The notes: generated by a model not told the origin, from the sequence alone. Shown: positions 48,301 to 56,916, numbered from the stretch's first letter. The stretch is DNA of 64,000 bases from Argyresthia goedartella (GCA_949825045.1 OX463820.1:8320501-8384500), one strand, 5' to 3'. A program made the numbers and translations.

Positions 48301-51300
48301 GGAACATCAGACAAAGCACGGATGTGGCTACATCTAGGCTAGTATATTTTAGTTACTTTCATAGTGTGATGTCCTATGGTATCTTGTTGTGGGGGAAAGC
48401 AGCGGATATTCAAACTATTTTTATTTTACAGAAAAGATCTATTCGAGCAATTTATAATTTAAAACGAACAGACTCCTTAAGAGAGCTTTTTAAAGAAATT
48501 GACATACTAACAGTAGCTAGTCAATTTATTTTCGAAAATATAATGTATATACGCAAGAACCTTACAACATTTTCCAAACTTAGCGATAGCTGTAATGTTA
48601 ACCTAAGAAATAATCACAGACTATGTGCGCCCCGTTTTAGACTCGCGAAGGTTAGCAATTCTTTCAAGGGTCAGTGCATTCTCTACTACAATAAGATACC
48701 TCTGGAGATTTTGAAATTGCCATTTGAGCAATTTAAAAAGCATGTTAAAGCGACTTTGTCGAAAAAGGGATATTACAATGTTCAAGATTACTTAAATGAC
48801 AGGACTGTATGGGGTTAATCTGGCTCAACACAGACCTTGCTGTTAATAATTTTGTAATTATTTATTCCAGCTTATTAAATAAAAATAAATCATAATTGTA
48901 TTAGTTAAGCACAACCTATTTTTAAAAGAGATCTAAAAATCAATCTGTGGGAGTTTCTACGCCCTTCTCTCCCACAGTGGTCCAATGTAGAGAAGAGGCA
49001 AAAAATGACGTTCGCTAAGAATATGTAAATATCTACAGTAATAAAGTACTTTTGAGTTTGAGTTTGAGTTTGAGTATATCCCCAGGATATTGTCAAAACG
49101 TATAGATTACTTAACTTAAAAAATACTGAAGACCTGTGGGGTATATAAGTCAAAGTCATTGGTTCAATAATACTTGTTATAGCCCACCTAGCTCATATAT
49201 TTAATAAATGTGTTTATGTTGGAGCTTTCCCAGACCTCATGAAACACAGTAAACTTATACATCTGTTCAAGTCGGGAGACAAGGTGATCCTTCAAATTTC
49301 AGACTAATATCTGTTCTTCCAGCACTAAGTAAAATTTTTGAAAAGATTATACTCAATCAAATGTTCTCACACTTCAACCGTACAAAACAACTCCAAGCAA
49401 TACGGTTTCACTAGGGGTAAATCGACTACGGATGCAAGTATTACCCTTATATCTCATATTTATTCTGCTTGGGAAGCCGCACAGGATGCTATCGGTGTTT
49501 TTTGCGATCTGTCGAATGCATTTGATTGTGTTGATCATGATCATGATACTCTACTAATGAAATTAAATCATTACGGAGTTAAAACTAAAGCGTTGGATCT
49601 ACTAAGATCACAACTGAGCAATAGAATTCAAAAGGCAGAAGTCAACGGCGTTACATCTGATGGACCGGGAGTAAAAATTGGCATTCCACAAGGTTCCATA
49701 TTATGCCCTTTCTTATTCCTGGTATATATTAACGATCTGCCTTTTATGGTGGAGAAATTGACTAACATAGTGTTGTTTGCTGATGATACTTCACTGGTCT
49801 TCAAAATTGGAAGACAAAAAGAAGATTTTGATGATGTTAATAGGTATTATCTTTGACCTTGAATTGTTTCACAGTTAACAATTTATTGTTAAATGCTGGT
49901 AAAAGAAATGTGTCAAATTCTCACTTCCAGGCAGGCAATGTCAGGCAAGTTGGGACCAGTTTAGTGTTGGACAGCAATACGTTAGAATTAGTAAATGACA
50001 CGAAGTTTCTTGGAATAACCATTGATATCAAATTGCAGTGGGGACCCGACATAGAAAAATTGGCTGGTAAATTAAGTTCTGCGGCTTACGCTGTTAGGAA
50101 CATCAGACAAAACACGGATGTGGCTACATCTAGGCTAGTATATTTTAGTTACTTTCATAGTGTCGTCTCCAATGGTATCTTGTTGTGGGGGAAAGCAGCG
50201 GATATTCAAACTATTTTTATTTTACAGAAAAGAGCTATTCGAGCAATTTATAATTTAAAACGCAGAGACTCCCTAAGAGAGCTTTTTAAAGAAATTGACT
50301 TACTAACTGTAGCTAGTCAATTTATTTTCGAAAATATAATGTATTACGCAAGAACCTTACAAAATTTCCCAAACTTAGCGATAGCTGTAATGTTAACCTA
50401 AGAAATAATCACAGACTACTTGCGCCCGGTTTAGACTCGCCAAGGTTAGCAATTCTTTCAACGGTCAATGCATTCTCTACTACAACAAGATACCTCTGGA
50501 GATCTTGAAATTGCCACTTGAGCAATTTAATAACCATGTTAAAGCGACTTTGTCGAAAAAGGGATATTACAATGTTCAAGATTACTTAAATGATGGGACT
50601 GTATGGAGTTAATCTGGCTCCACACAGACCTTGCTGTTAATAATTTTGTAATTATATATTCCTGCTTATTAATTATGATAATGACATAAGTATATATTTT
50701 TGTATTAGTTAAGCATAAGCAATTTTTAAGAGATCTAAAAATCAATCTGTGGGAGTTTCTACGCCCTTTTTCTCCCACAGTGGTCCAATGTAGAGAAGGG
50801 AAAAAATGACGATTGCTAAGTATATGTAAATATGTACATTAATAAAGACATTTGGAATTTTGGAATTTTAGTTTTCACTGTAAAACAATATGTAGGTACC
50901 TACCTACACTGAAATAATAAAGCAAGACCTTTAGTTTTTATTTGAAATGAAATAGGGAATAACTAGCCTTATCTATATTTTTAATCTGATAACGAAGCAT
51001 CATGATCATGATCACATTGATCATGTACTTTACGATGCTACGAGCATTAATTTCATGCTATTAGGACACAAGGGTCTTATCAGTAAACAACAGCCAACTA
51101 ATTTAGGTGACGGGTGCTGCTAAAGCTACCTGTGTTGATAGCAACGTAAGGTTCATTTTTGAAGTAATACAAACATAGCTTTACTCTATCTACAGTTATA
51201 GGTGCTGAAAAATTATTGCTTGAATATGGGTTCAATTTGGTTAATGGGAATACCATACCTGGAGAGGCCATGGACAGGAATATTTTAGGCATACGTTTAG

Positions 51301-53991
51301 AATTCTGCCGGCGGTGCTACTCGTTGACGACAGTGAACCGGAAGCACCTAAATAAGTTAGGTGAGAAATTAAAAGAATAATGAGTACTCTCTCACCTTTC
51401 CATAAAGAGTCTTGAACTCAAAAGCGATGCGCAAACGTTGCTCGTTGCTCCGCCGCGTAAGCACCTGAATGATGGCTTTCTCGTCGGTGCCGAAGCCCTT
51501 CATAGCCTTACGGAGCACCGCGGCATCTTCGCGCGGGTCAAACGCGCTCGCTGGGACCACCGTGGGCTTGGACTGCAAATGAGGATTGCGTTTAGAAGAT
51601 AATCCTGTTGCGAACACTCAAATAGATACCTAGTACAGAAGAGGAAGATGCGAGCAATTATATTGATAAACTGGAGGTGGCATAGATCAGGGCGAGTGGA
51701 CTCAAAGGGTGGAGGAGTTTGTGCAAACCATATCGGCTACATTTTTTTTTTATTGTGGATGATGTCTGCCTGGCCTAGTATCACGAGTGCAACAGCCTTG
51801 AGGTATTGACTGCCAGCATGATTCCGGTGCATTTCGATCTATTTCTCAGAGATAATTGAGAGATTCCACATTGTGTACAAAATTGTGATGACAATCTATT
51901 TTTACCGCGCGAGTGTGAACATTTGTGTAGTTGTTGGAAAGCGATGGTTGTGAGATTCGTGTCAGTTCAATTTAGCAAAAACGTTCACTCGTGATTATAG
52001 CAGTCAGCGTTACCCTAGTAATACCTACATATCTGGACAGCACAGCCTATAATCTCGAAATACCAATGTATACAACCAGTCTGGTGTACATGCAGGAATC
52101 AGAATGTAACTTAGGGAATATGTTTAGTCTTATCATACACCTGTGGTAAGGGTAACACAGTAACAAATGTATACCGTGTAACGAAACGACTTGAAGCCAC
52201 GCCGTATACCAATTGACGCTCTATAGGCACTGCGCATGCTCGAATTTGATGTTACAGAGGACATATCAATTATTTTTCTTCAAAACTTCTTAACACCAAA
52301 AACCTCTTCCAACTACTTGGTTACATCACTAGCAAAGCACCATAAATCCATAGCACAGCACAAAACACTCAAACTCAATGTTGGAATGCAGTAACACTGT
52401 GTTTTGAGACTAGCACACCCATTATTGAGGCAGTCAATGCCTACACTGGGTCTTATAAAAGGAGTATACATAAAGAGACGAAGCGAGCATAACAAAATAA
52501 TTGCAGATAACTACTCTTTGAATAGAGCTACGGTTATATAGGTACAGTACAGAGATGAGAGCTATGTTAGTAACATACTGGATCACTTGTGTAGTCTTCA
52601 GTCAGATCAGTCTTCATAAATGTTGTAGAATGGTTAATGTATACCTACTGTGTTTATTTATAATTTGTCTATGTCTTTTGCACAGGCTGTTTATAGGGCA
52701 CAAATGATGGATCATCCAATTTAAAAATAAGTGAAAAAAAGCAACTAACTACTATGTTAACTATTGTTCTAGGAACAGATATGTTAGTAACAATGAAAAT
52801 TTCAATTCATGCTCAAACAAACGCAATAAATAGTCATAAATATGATCAGCTCCAAAGTTTTACTTATCACAAAAGAAATGAAGTTCTTTTAGGTTGGCAT
52901 TGCATAAGTACAGCACAATAAATACAAAAATTCTGGTATTCATTTTATTGAATAGCCTTAGATCTCTTAATTTAAAATAAATTGCTCTTAGTGCAAGCCA
53001 GAATTGAAGTCATAGTTAATCCATCTGATTATTATGCTGAGGTAGTTAGGTTTAATAAATTTAAAACTATTTTATGGTCATAAAGATAAGTAACAATCAA
53101 TAACAATAAGTTATTGATTGTTAATACACAAAATAATGATTATAAAATGCTGTGAGAGATTGTTTGTCTGCAGCTTCATAGGCTATCCATACATACCCTA
53201 TTGTATGGTAGAATTAAAAACAATATTAAAATTTACTTTTAATAGCCAGAAAAAATAATATAAGAATGTTAACAAAGTATCAAAGAATTTTTAAACTAAC
53301 AAAACTTACCGGCTTTTGAGCTGGCGGGGTAGATGATTCACCATAATGGCTTTGCTGAATCGGCTGGTTATTTGGTGGATAGCCTTGATACTGACTATGT
53401 TGCTGCTGCCCATTGCCACCAGGGTATCCTTGGCTGGCCTGTGGATACCCACCCTGAGAGCTGGGGTAGCCTTGGGTACCCGCATAACCGGCTTGAGCAC
53501 TAGGATAAGCACTTTGAGAAGTGGAATATCCTGATTGAGCACTGGGATAACTACTCTGAGCAGTAGGATAACCAGTTTGAGATGGATAGACTGTCTGAGC
53601 ACCATGGGTGGGATACCCCTGACTCTGTGGTGGGTAACCAGGACTGGCCTGGGGATACCCTGAGGGAGCCTGTGAGGCCGGATAACCCATCGTCGGGTAG
53701 CCGGCCATAGGCATAGGGTTACCAAATGATTGCGGGGCACTGTTGGCAAATCCAACATTGTGTAGGTAAGGCTGTTGGGGGTATCCTTGTCCCTTAAAAT
53801 AAGGAAAATATGGTCAAAGACATGGTCAGGATGACGAATCTAAAACTATGTTAGGGAGGGCGGCCAATAAGGAAAACTTTTGTGATAAACAATACCAAGA
53901 AGCTGTCATTTTATCCTCTAGTGTTCTTATATTCTAGGCTAGGGCATTCTTGAGACGTGCAGTCACTTACCTGCTGATTGTAAGGATTCAT
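30264..53991 (-). CDS. AnxB11: Annexin B11-like protein (ten coding exons)
   Basis: Calcium-dependent phospholipid-binding protein of the cytosol and membrane surface. Exons joined by gt/ag sites: 53971-53991, 53310-53792, 51396-51572, 41892-42096, 37393-37472, 36010-36082, 33414-33499, 32364-32451, 31260-31441 and 30264-30320. They total 1452 nt, 483 residues, with all phases consistent. Residues 1-168 are rich in Gly, Tyr, Pro, Gln and Ser with repeated 'GYP' and 'YPSAQ' turns. Four annexin repeats follow, with type-2 calcium loops GFGTDE (194-199), GIGTDE (266-271), RLGTDE (350-355) and GLGTND (425-430). 'NAVLCSRS' in repeat III and a long tail like this resemble vertebrate annexins A7/A11 and Drosophila AnxB11. 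The symbol is by similarity from memory. Nothing in the sequence shows a defect; introns carry many transposons. Alternative 3' exons occur in other insect annexins and were not found here. Confidence 0.9.
31260..31441 (-). CDS. AnxB11: Annexin exon 9
   Basis: Residues 405-465: end of repeat III and most of repeat IV, including '[20 protein letters not shown]' and '[10 protein letters not shown]'. Acceptor 'ccgcag', donor 'gtgcgt'. Read-through of the donor would add ten codons and stop at 31227. Confidence 0.92.
32364..32451 (-). CDS. AnxB11: Annexin exon 8
   Basis: Residues 376-404, '[20 protein letters not shown]' and 'DMEKAMRAI', second half of repeat III; acceptor 'cttccag', donor 'gtgagt', ends in phase 1. 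Confidence 0.92.
33246..33331 (+). repeat. Direct repeat pair in an annexin intron
   Basis: 'catactaggtgttcatgcgc' at 33246 and 'catactaggagttcatacgc' at 33304, each continuing 'gagtggac' (28 bp, two differences). A TATA-like 'ctatataag' lies 200 bp before at about 33045. Possibly part of an old element. Confidence 0.6.
33414..33499 (-). CDS. AnxB11: Annexin exon 7
   Basis: Residues 347-375 with '[18 protein letters not shown]', the repeat III calcium loop. Acceptor 'cttttcag', donor 'gtaaat'. Confidence 0.92.
34448..34540. repeat. Cluster of overlapping perfect palindromes
   Basis: Three hairpins: arms 34448-34460/34465-34477; arms 34485-34505/34512-34532; arms 34501-34518/34523-34540. The last two share sequence, so only one can form at a time. 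Two of the loops are 'tagt'. The cluster ends 19 bp before SINE copy D. Confidence 0.9.
34559..34821 (+). mobile_element. tRNA-derived SINE, copy D
   Basis: Full-length plus-strand copy with the best-preserved head ('ggttcgagtcccggtggggg') and an (ATT)n tail, in annexin intron 6, antisense to the gene. Confidence 0.9.
35525..35972. repeat. Dispersed repeats in annexin intron 6
   Basis: 35545-35615 ('gtccccgctcaggtgggcca', 'gtgcaggca') resembles 62855-62915. 35615-35972 is the second copy, in opposite orientation, of the element at 5544-6004, including the end 'ttttcgtatcacctt'. Confidence 0.65.
36010..36082 (-). CDS. AnxB11: Annexin exon 6
   Basis: Residues 323-347, '[19 protein letters not shown]' and 'SLLQA', the linker between repeats II and III. 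Acceptor 'attgcag', donor 'gtaagt'. Confidence 0.9.
36285..36985 (+). repeat. 'Gcggccaagtgcgagt' dispersed repeat
   Basis: Begins 'aaaagcggccaagtgcgagt' and ends with 'cggacagacagacggatga' and 'cctataagggtccc', a head and tail that I know from many lepidopteran genomes. It also contains an internal duplication ('tgcttcgtgccaaatt' / 'tgcttcgtgcccaattt'). Related sequence runs from 39905 to 41580. Non-coding. Confidence 0.7.
37393..37472 (-). CDS. AnxB11: Annexin exon 5
   Basis: Residues 296-322, '[20 protein letters not shown]' then 'MTSLCM', end of repeat II with the acidic cap residue. Acceptor 'tttctag', donor 'gtacag' (weak at +3 to +5). Confidence 0.88.
37734..37873. repeat. Long perfect hairpin (66-bp arms, 8-bp loop)
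   Basis: 37734-37799 and 37808-37873 are exact reverse complements around 'tcgcttgc'. It lies about 260 bp upstream (gene sense) of annexin exon 5, in intron 4. Arms without any mismatch suggest a recent event or ongoing correction. No coding. Confidence 0.95.
38280..38455 (-). mobile_element. LINE 3'-end fragment (minus)
   Basis: Reverse complement of the 3' tail of the LINEs at 46870-50870 ('ctacattggaccactg', 'actcccacagattgattttt', 'agatctcttttaaaa'). Its poly-tail is a repeated 'aagtc' unit at 38280-38295. Confidence 0.8.
39599..39856. mobile_element. MITE with ~78-bp terminal inverted repeats
   Basis: Left end 'ggcccaattccggtacac' and right end 'gtgtaccggaattgggct' begin inverted repeats that run through 'cgattacggtcaactttaga' to 'ccaatat', with few mismatches. 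The ~100-bp centre is AT-rich and non-coding. Target duplication not fixed. Confidence 0.85.
39905..41582 (+). repeat. 'Gtggccaagttcgagtcg' dispersed repeat, interrupted
   Basis: Head 'agtggccaagttcgagtcgg' at 39905 and tail 'cggacagacagacttgacg' with 'ctataagggttcc' ending near 41575, related to 36285-36985. The middle (about 39960-41380) holds unrelated sequence, including the degenerate 'acgctcaggattctaactt' units at 41200-41300 shared with 346-500; it is probably a nest of insertions. Confidence 0.6.
41892..42096 (-). CDS. AnxB11: Annexin exon 4
   Basis: Residues 228-295, joining repeat I to repeat II: '[20 protein letters not shown]' and '[17 protein letters not shown]'. Acceptor 'ttcgcag', donor 'gtaagt', ends in phase 1. 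Confidence 0.92.
42223..42473 (-). mobile_element. tRNA-derived SINE, copy E
   Basis: Near full-length minus-strand copy in annexin intron 3, with the same sense as the gene, lying 130 bp upstream of exon 4. Confidence 0.88.
42857..43967. mobile_element. Multi-level palindromic element (1.1 kb)
   Basis: The outermost arms (42857-42960 and 43863-43967) are inverted copies ('tatcataaaccctctttact' against its complement). Inside, 43155-43190 and 43668-43703 form another inverted pair related to the outer one. 43199-43340 and 43355-43480 form a third around 'gcattaaaactc' and 'cgagccgaagg'. 43482-43527 and 43587-43632 are exact 46-bp arms enclosing a 34-bp perfect palindrome (43528-43561). 'gaacgccgacgcccgcctgc' is directly repeated at 42989 and 43056. 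No coding; foldback-type DNA element is my guess. Confidence 0.8.
44110..44545 (+). pseudogene. Tc1-like transposase fragment
   Basis: The plus strand reads '[20 protein letters not shown]' and '[20 protein letters not shown]', helix-turn-helix linker sequence of Tc1 transposases. After frame breaks it reads '[13 protein letters not shown]' with the first catalytic Asp, '[20 protein letters not shown]' and 'VWGCL'. It ends before the second and third catalytic residues. Confidence 0.75.
44707..45280 (+). pseudogene. Gag-like ORF1 remnant with Cys/His motif
   Basis: One frame from the ATG at 44707 stays readable through two stops: '[20 protein letters not shown]', then '[20 protein letters not shown]' and '[20 protein letters not shown]', a degenerate Cys/His knuckle like that of retroelement gag/ORF1 proteins, followed by a Lys-rich end. 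A further piece in another frame follows at 45295-45460 ('[20 protein letters not shown]'). The parent element is not identified. Confidence 0.5.
46870..49075 (+). mobile_element. 5'-truncated APE-type LINE, copy 1
   Basis: Begins within the ORF2 linker ('[13 protein letters not shown]', 46890-46930), continues through the full reverse transcriptase, and ends with a ~250-bp 3' region containing 'cagtggtccaatgtagagaa' and a (TTTGAG)n tail at 49050-49075. A ~130-bp segment of the linker (47010-47140) is repeated imperfectly at 47148-47280. It lies in annexin intron 3, antisense to the gene. Confidence 0.88.
47139..48818 (+). CDS. LINE reverse transcriptase, open frame
   Basis: 559 codons without a stop. 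'[20 protein letters not shown]' at 123-142, '[14 protein letters not shown]' at 159-172, '[10 protein letters not shown]' with catalytic Asp 195, '[20 protein letters not shown]' at 250-269, 'LFADDTSL' with Asp 285-286, and the thumb '[16 protein letters not shown]'. The C-terminus has no RNase H. The Met at the start is inside the duplicated linker and is not the native start; the endonuclease is missing, so the copy is not autonomous even though the polymerase domain looks intact. Confidence 0.88.
   Translation: MFARAFETFFTNVPLLTTDRLNSSPYEAETLLKNNTSASNVYLKFHHVYPQDIVKTFKLLNLKNTEDLWGISAKVIGSVILVIAPHLAYIFNKCVDDGAFPDLMKHSKLIPLFKSGDKGDPSNFRPISVLPTLSKIFEKIILNQMLSHFNRTKQLHAKQYGFTRGKSTTDAGITLISHIYSAWEAAQDAIGVFCDLSKAFDCVDHNTLLIKLNHYGVRNKALDLLRSYLSNRIQKAEVNGVKSDGSGVKMGVPQGSILGPFLFLVYINDLPFMVEKLTDTVLFADDTSLVFKIERQKGEFDDVNVVLSLTLNWFTVNNLLLNAGKTKCIKFSLPNVRQVETSLVLDNSTLELVNDTKFLGITIDSKLQWGPHIDKLAGKLSSAAYAVRNIRQSTDVATSRLVYFSYFHSVMSYGILLWGKAADIQTIFILQKRSIRAIYNLKRTDSLRELFKEIDILTVASQFIFENIMYIRKNLTTFSKLSDSCNVNLRNNHRLCAPRFRLAKVSNSFKGQCILYYNKIPLEILKLPFEQFKKHVKATLSKKGYYNVQDYLNDRTVWG
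49076..50870 (+). mobile_element. 5'-truncated LINE, copy 2, directly behind copy 1
   Basis: Starts at 'tatatccccaggatattg', which corresponds to 47277 of copy 1, immediately after that copy's (TTTGAG)n tail. It runs to a 3' end at about 50870 with repeated 'ttggaatttt'. The two copies are very similar; the second has more frameshifts. Confidence 0.85.
49338..50401 (+). pseudogene. LINE reverse transcriptase, frameshifted
   Basis: Two frames, 49338-49856 and 49853-50401, together cover the palm to thumb. The first keeps '[10 protein letters not shown]', '[20 protein letters not shown]' and 'LFADDTSL', but with Lys to Asn in the SKAFD block and a 6-bp 'catgat' duplication just after it. The frame is lost at 49853 and again after 50401, and the C-terminal 70 codons are out of frame. 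Confidence 0.85.
51396..51572 (-). CDS. AnxB11: Annexin exon 3
   Basis: Residues 169-227, start of the annexin core: '[20 protein letters not shown]' and 'FEFKTLYGK'. Acceptor 'tttgcag', donor 'gtgaga'. Confidence 0.92.
51620..53270. other. Annexin intron 2, no element recognised
   Basis: AT-rich intron sequence between exons 3 and 2. Apart from a short inverted repeat 'aataacttattgattgtt' at about 53095-53122, I see nothing to report. Confidence 0.6.
53310..53792 (-). CDS. AnxB11: Annexin exon 2 (GYP-rich tail)
   Basis: Residues 8-168: low-complexity repeats such as '[20 protein letters not shown]' and '[19 protein letters not shown]'. Acceptor 'ttttaag', donor 'gtaagt'. Similar tails in annexins A7/A11 bind partner proteins and can phase-separate; that is family knowledge, not shown here. 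Confidence 0.88.
53971..53991 (-). CDS. AnxB11: Annexin exon 1 (start codon)
   Basis: Seven codons, MNPYNQQ, then donor 'gtaagt'. The start was chosen because it continues in phase with the GYP-rich exon and because a short first coding exon with a Tyr/Gln-rich start suits this annexin type. Confidence 0.8.
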
Positions 53992-54076
53992 TTTCAGATC
54001 TCTTTGATAAGAATGGTTTTGTACAAATATTATGTGTTTCACCCGGTTGATGGTAAACGAAGAGATGCCTGATTCC
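53992..54076 (-). other. AnxB11: Annexin 5' untranslated exon part
   Basis: Directly upstream of the ATG. A plausible acceptor 'cattttacag' on the minus strand ends at 54077, which would make this the 3' part of an untranslated exon with a further first exon upstream, not located. Otherwise transcription starts nearby. Confidence 0.4.
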
Positions 54077-54299
54077 CTGTAAAATGTAAAGAAAGTTGTA
54101 TTTTTATACAACTGTTTTCACACTGATGGTACAAGTCTCAAATTATATACTGTTTGCACGTCTCGTTATAACCGTTGGTTGCTCAAGATAATTTATGGCT
54201 CACTTTTGGATTACACACAAAACAAGTAGTTTGTTTTAATATTTAAAATTTCAATGAATTTCACTTCACGAAATACGTGCGTTGCGTGACTAGATCACT

Positions 54300-54475
54300 A
54301 GACGACGACGGGCAGGTCCCTGTAATGCCCGGCCCAGATTTGTCCGGCCCAGGAATGTCCGGCCCCATAATTGGCGTCCCGTTAGCCCACGATGTACGTG
54401 ACCGTGCAAAACAGTGCTCGACCCCAAAATGTCCGGCCCCGGAGATGGCGTCCCGAGTACCATAGACAACTGCTT
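54300..54475. repeat. CG-rich minisatellite, left cluster
   Basis: Degenerate units near 'ggaatgtccggcccc' ('atgcccggccca', 'ttgtccggcccagg', 'aatgtccggccccgg') plus 'ggcgtcccg'. The same unit family occurs at 58868-59060. It is close upstream of the annexin gene and very CpG-rich; frames on both strands are shadows. Confidence 0.75.
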
Positions 54476-54694
54476 CATCAGAGATTAGGGTGTTTTCATA
54501 GTGTCTCTATCTCAAAAAATCTATTAATATCGTTAAATGTTTTTTTATTTGCATACGCTTTGCTCCGCTCCGCTACGGATTTGCTTTTTCTAAGTTCCAA
54601 CCTAACCTATAACCAATTTGAAATTTAGCCACAATAACCTACTCTAGCCAAATTTGACTCAATTTATTGAGTATATACAATATATTTATATAAT

Positions 54695-54890
54695 AGATAG
54701 GCCAGGTAAATAAGAGAAAGTGGACTGTATTTAAAGTTGGTATAATGGGTCAAAAGGTGAGATTTTACAAGTAAAGGCGTTCGCGACAATGCTTTGGTTC
54801 TAAGTGATGAGAGCCGCATAGATGCAGCGCGGCGCGCTAACGCGCCTCCCGCCGCCCGCTGCCCCGCCGTCGTGATGATGTGCTTGTACA
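54695..54890 (-). repeat. BEL/Pao 3' LTR
   Basis: 196 bp, nearly identical to 58516-58721 apart from a ~10-bp gap and a few substitutions. The CG-rich part ('ccgccgcccgctgccccgcc') is present in both. Confidence 0.9.
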
Positions 54891-54919
54891 TACTCCAGGG
54901 CCAGCAGTGGAGTTGAGGT

Positions 54920-55990
54920 TGATGATGATTTGCCTTGATTATGTGTCTAGTAGTGGGCATATCTTGTGAAAAGCCCTTCTGATCGTCCCTGATTGAATTC
55001 TGATGTCTGCCACGCGTGCTTCTCCATCGGGTCCAGGGTAAAGTTTGGTGATGCGTCCAAGGGGCCACTGTGCTGCAGTCGTGCAGTCGTCCTTTACGAT
55101 GACCAGGGAGCCCTCTTTCAGCGCGCCATTCGAGCGTTGCCATCTCGTTCTCTAGTGTAACTGAGAAATATATTCGGTGTTAAATCGTCTCCAGAAATGT
55201 TGGCGCAGCAATTCGACCCGTTGATGTCTCGGCAGCCGTGCCGGGTCGCAGTCGGACATCTGTGGGTGAGGTAGCGCAGTTAGAGTTCGACCGATTAAAA
55301 AGTGAAACGGGGTGAGAGCTGAAAGATCGGACGGATCAGACGAAAGAGGCGTCAAAGGCCTAGAATTGAGAATACCTTCTATTTGAACAAGACGTGTGTA
55401 CATTTCTTCGTATGTGAGATGGGCTAGACCTATTACTCTTTTGAGGTGGTATTTAACTGATTTTACTGTGCTTTCCCAAAGTCCTCCAAAGTGGGGACAA
55501 TATGGGGGTATGAAATGGAATGAAATGCCTTGCTCTGCGGCGCAACTGTAAATTGATTCACTGTGGTTTTTTAGAAAACTCGTTATTACGCGCGCAGCTC
55601 CTACCAGGTTCTTCCCATTATCAGAATATATATTATTTGGCTTGCCTCTACGAGATATGAATCGATTCTGTGACCAACTCCAGATGCACAGCTTTAACTG
55701 TAAAACAAACGAAGATACAAATTTATGATTTGATTAATACACTTCCACGCCCTTTACGATTCTTTATCATAATTGGTCCTGCATAATCTACTCCTACGTC
55801 ACTGAATACAAAATGTGCGTGAAATCTTTGCTCAGGTAGCTGGCCCATGATTGGTGTCACAGTTTTACCTTGGAACCTTTTGCATGTGACACAGGATTGT
55901 GTAGTTTTCCTAGCCAGATTACGACCAGAGACTGGCCAGTATGACTGACGGATGTGAGCGAGTAATAGTTGTGGGCCGGCATGTAAAAGT
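54920..55990 (-). pseudogene. BEL/Pao integrase and C-terminal domain remnant
   Basis: Minus-strand blocks in order: a Cys-x2-Cys part 'CVTCKRFQGKTVTPIMGQLP' (about 55830-55930), 'FSDVGVDYAGP' with the first catalytic Asp, 'KAVHLELVTE' then a small deletion with a frameshift. An open stretch 55152-55690 follows with 'IYSDNGKNLVGA' (second Asp), 'FIPPYCPHFGGLWESTVKSV' (Glu), 'ILNSRPLTPLSSDP' and 'TPFHFLIG'. After a stop at 55152 the sequence reads 'QWPLGRITKLYPGPDGEARV', the usual C-terminal domain. The catalytic triad is visible but the frame is broken. Confidence 0.85.
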
Positions 55991-55998
55991 ATAAAGTT

Positions 55999-56916
55999 TG
56001 TAGTGTTATGTTACTTACATGCTATTTTCCAGTCTTTTCAGCTGGATACTTGCTGAGCTGTACAGCTTGTTATTTGGTATCACCTTTATTTTCATAGGAC
56101 CCTGTAACGTTTTAAACCATAAGAACACAATAACAAATCATTTTCACTTCGTATTTTCACACTATCAGCACTTCTAAATCGATAGCGAAGGGGTTTAGCT
56201 TTGGTGACCTTGTATTTGGCTTTTTCCGAAACTCTGCAATCTCGGGCTTTCGTGCGCGCTGGTGCTCTACCCTTTTATCTTTCGCTGTTATGTAATTTTG
56301 GCTATGTGAACTTGTTAATTTTTCTATTTGTTATTTCTGGAGTTTTTATTTTATTTTATTATTTGAGACTCCAGAATTTCAGAAATGTTCCGCTCTTATA
56401 CCCTTTTTGGAGAGTTCTAAAAATTATTTAAATTAAAAGCAATTTTTGTGAGTGGCCAAGAGAGAAAAAGTATTTTTGTAAAAGTATTGAAGCAAACATA
56501 TCAGCCCGCTAACGAGTTTGAATGGACAATTGCCATGACACCAGATAAACAACAACATAATATGTCAGATTTTGATTTCAGGCTCGTAATAGAAAAATTA
56601 ACAAGTTCACATAGCCAAAATTACATAACAGCGAAAGATAAAAGGGTAGCGCACCAGCGCGCACGAAGCCCGAGATTGCAGAGTTTCGGAGAAAGCCAAA
56701 TACAAGGTCACCAAAGGTAAACCCCTTCGCTATCGATTTAGAAGTGCTGATAGTGTGAAAATACGAAGTGAAAATGATTTGTTATTGTGTTCTAATGGTT
56801 TAAAACGTTACAGGGTCCTATGAAAATAAAGGTGATACCAACTAACAAGCTGTACAGCTCAGCAAGTATCCAGCTGAAAAGACTGGAAAATAGCATGTAA
56901 GTAACATAACACTACA
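55999..56916. repeat. Inverted repeat, ~330-bp arms
   Basis: Arms 55999-56330 and 56592-56916 are complementary with few differences (for example 'aactctgcaatctcgggctt' and its complement). The ~260-bp loop contains no recognised motif. It sits exactly where the pol core of the BEL element should be. The open frames 56201-56431 and 56448-56720 lie in the arms and loop and are not recognised. Confidence 0.88.

Noticed and set aside
56448..56720. 90-codon open frame in the loop and arm of the BEL inverted repeat
   Set aside because: Half lies in the palindromic arm and no retroviral or other motif is seen.
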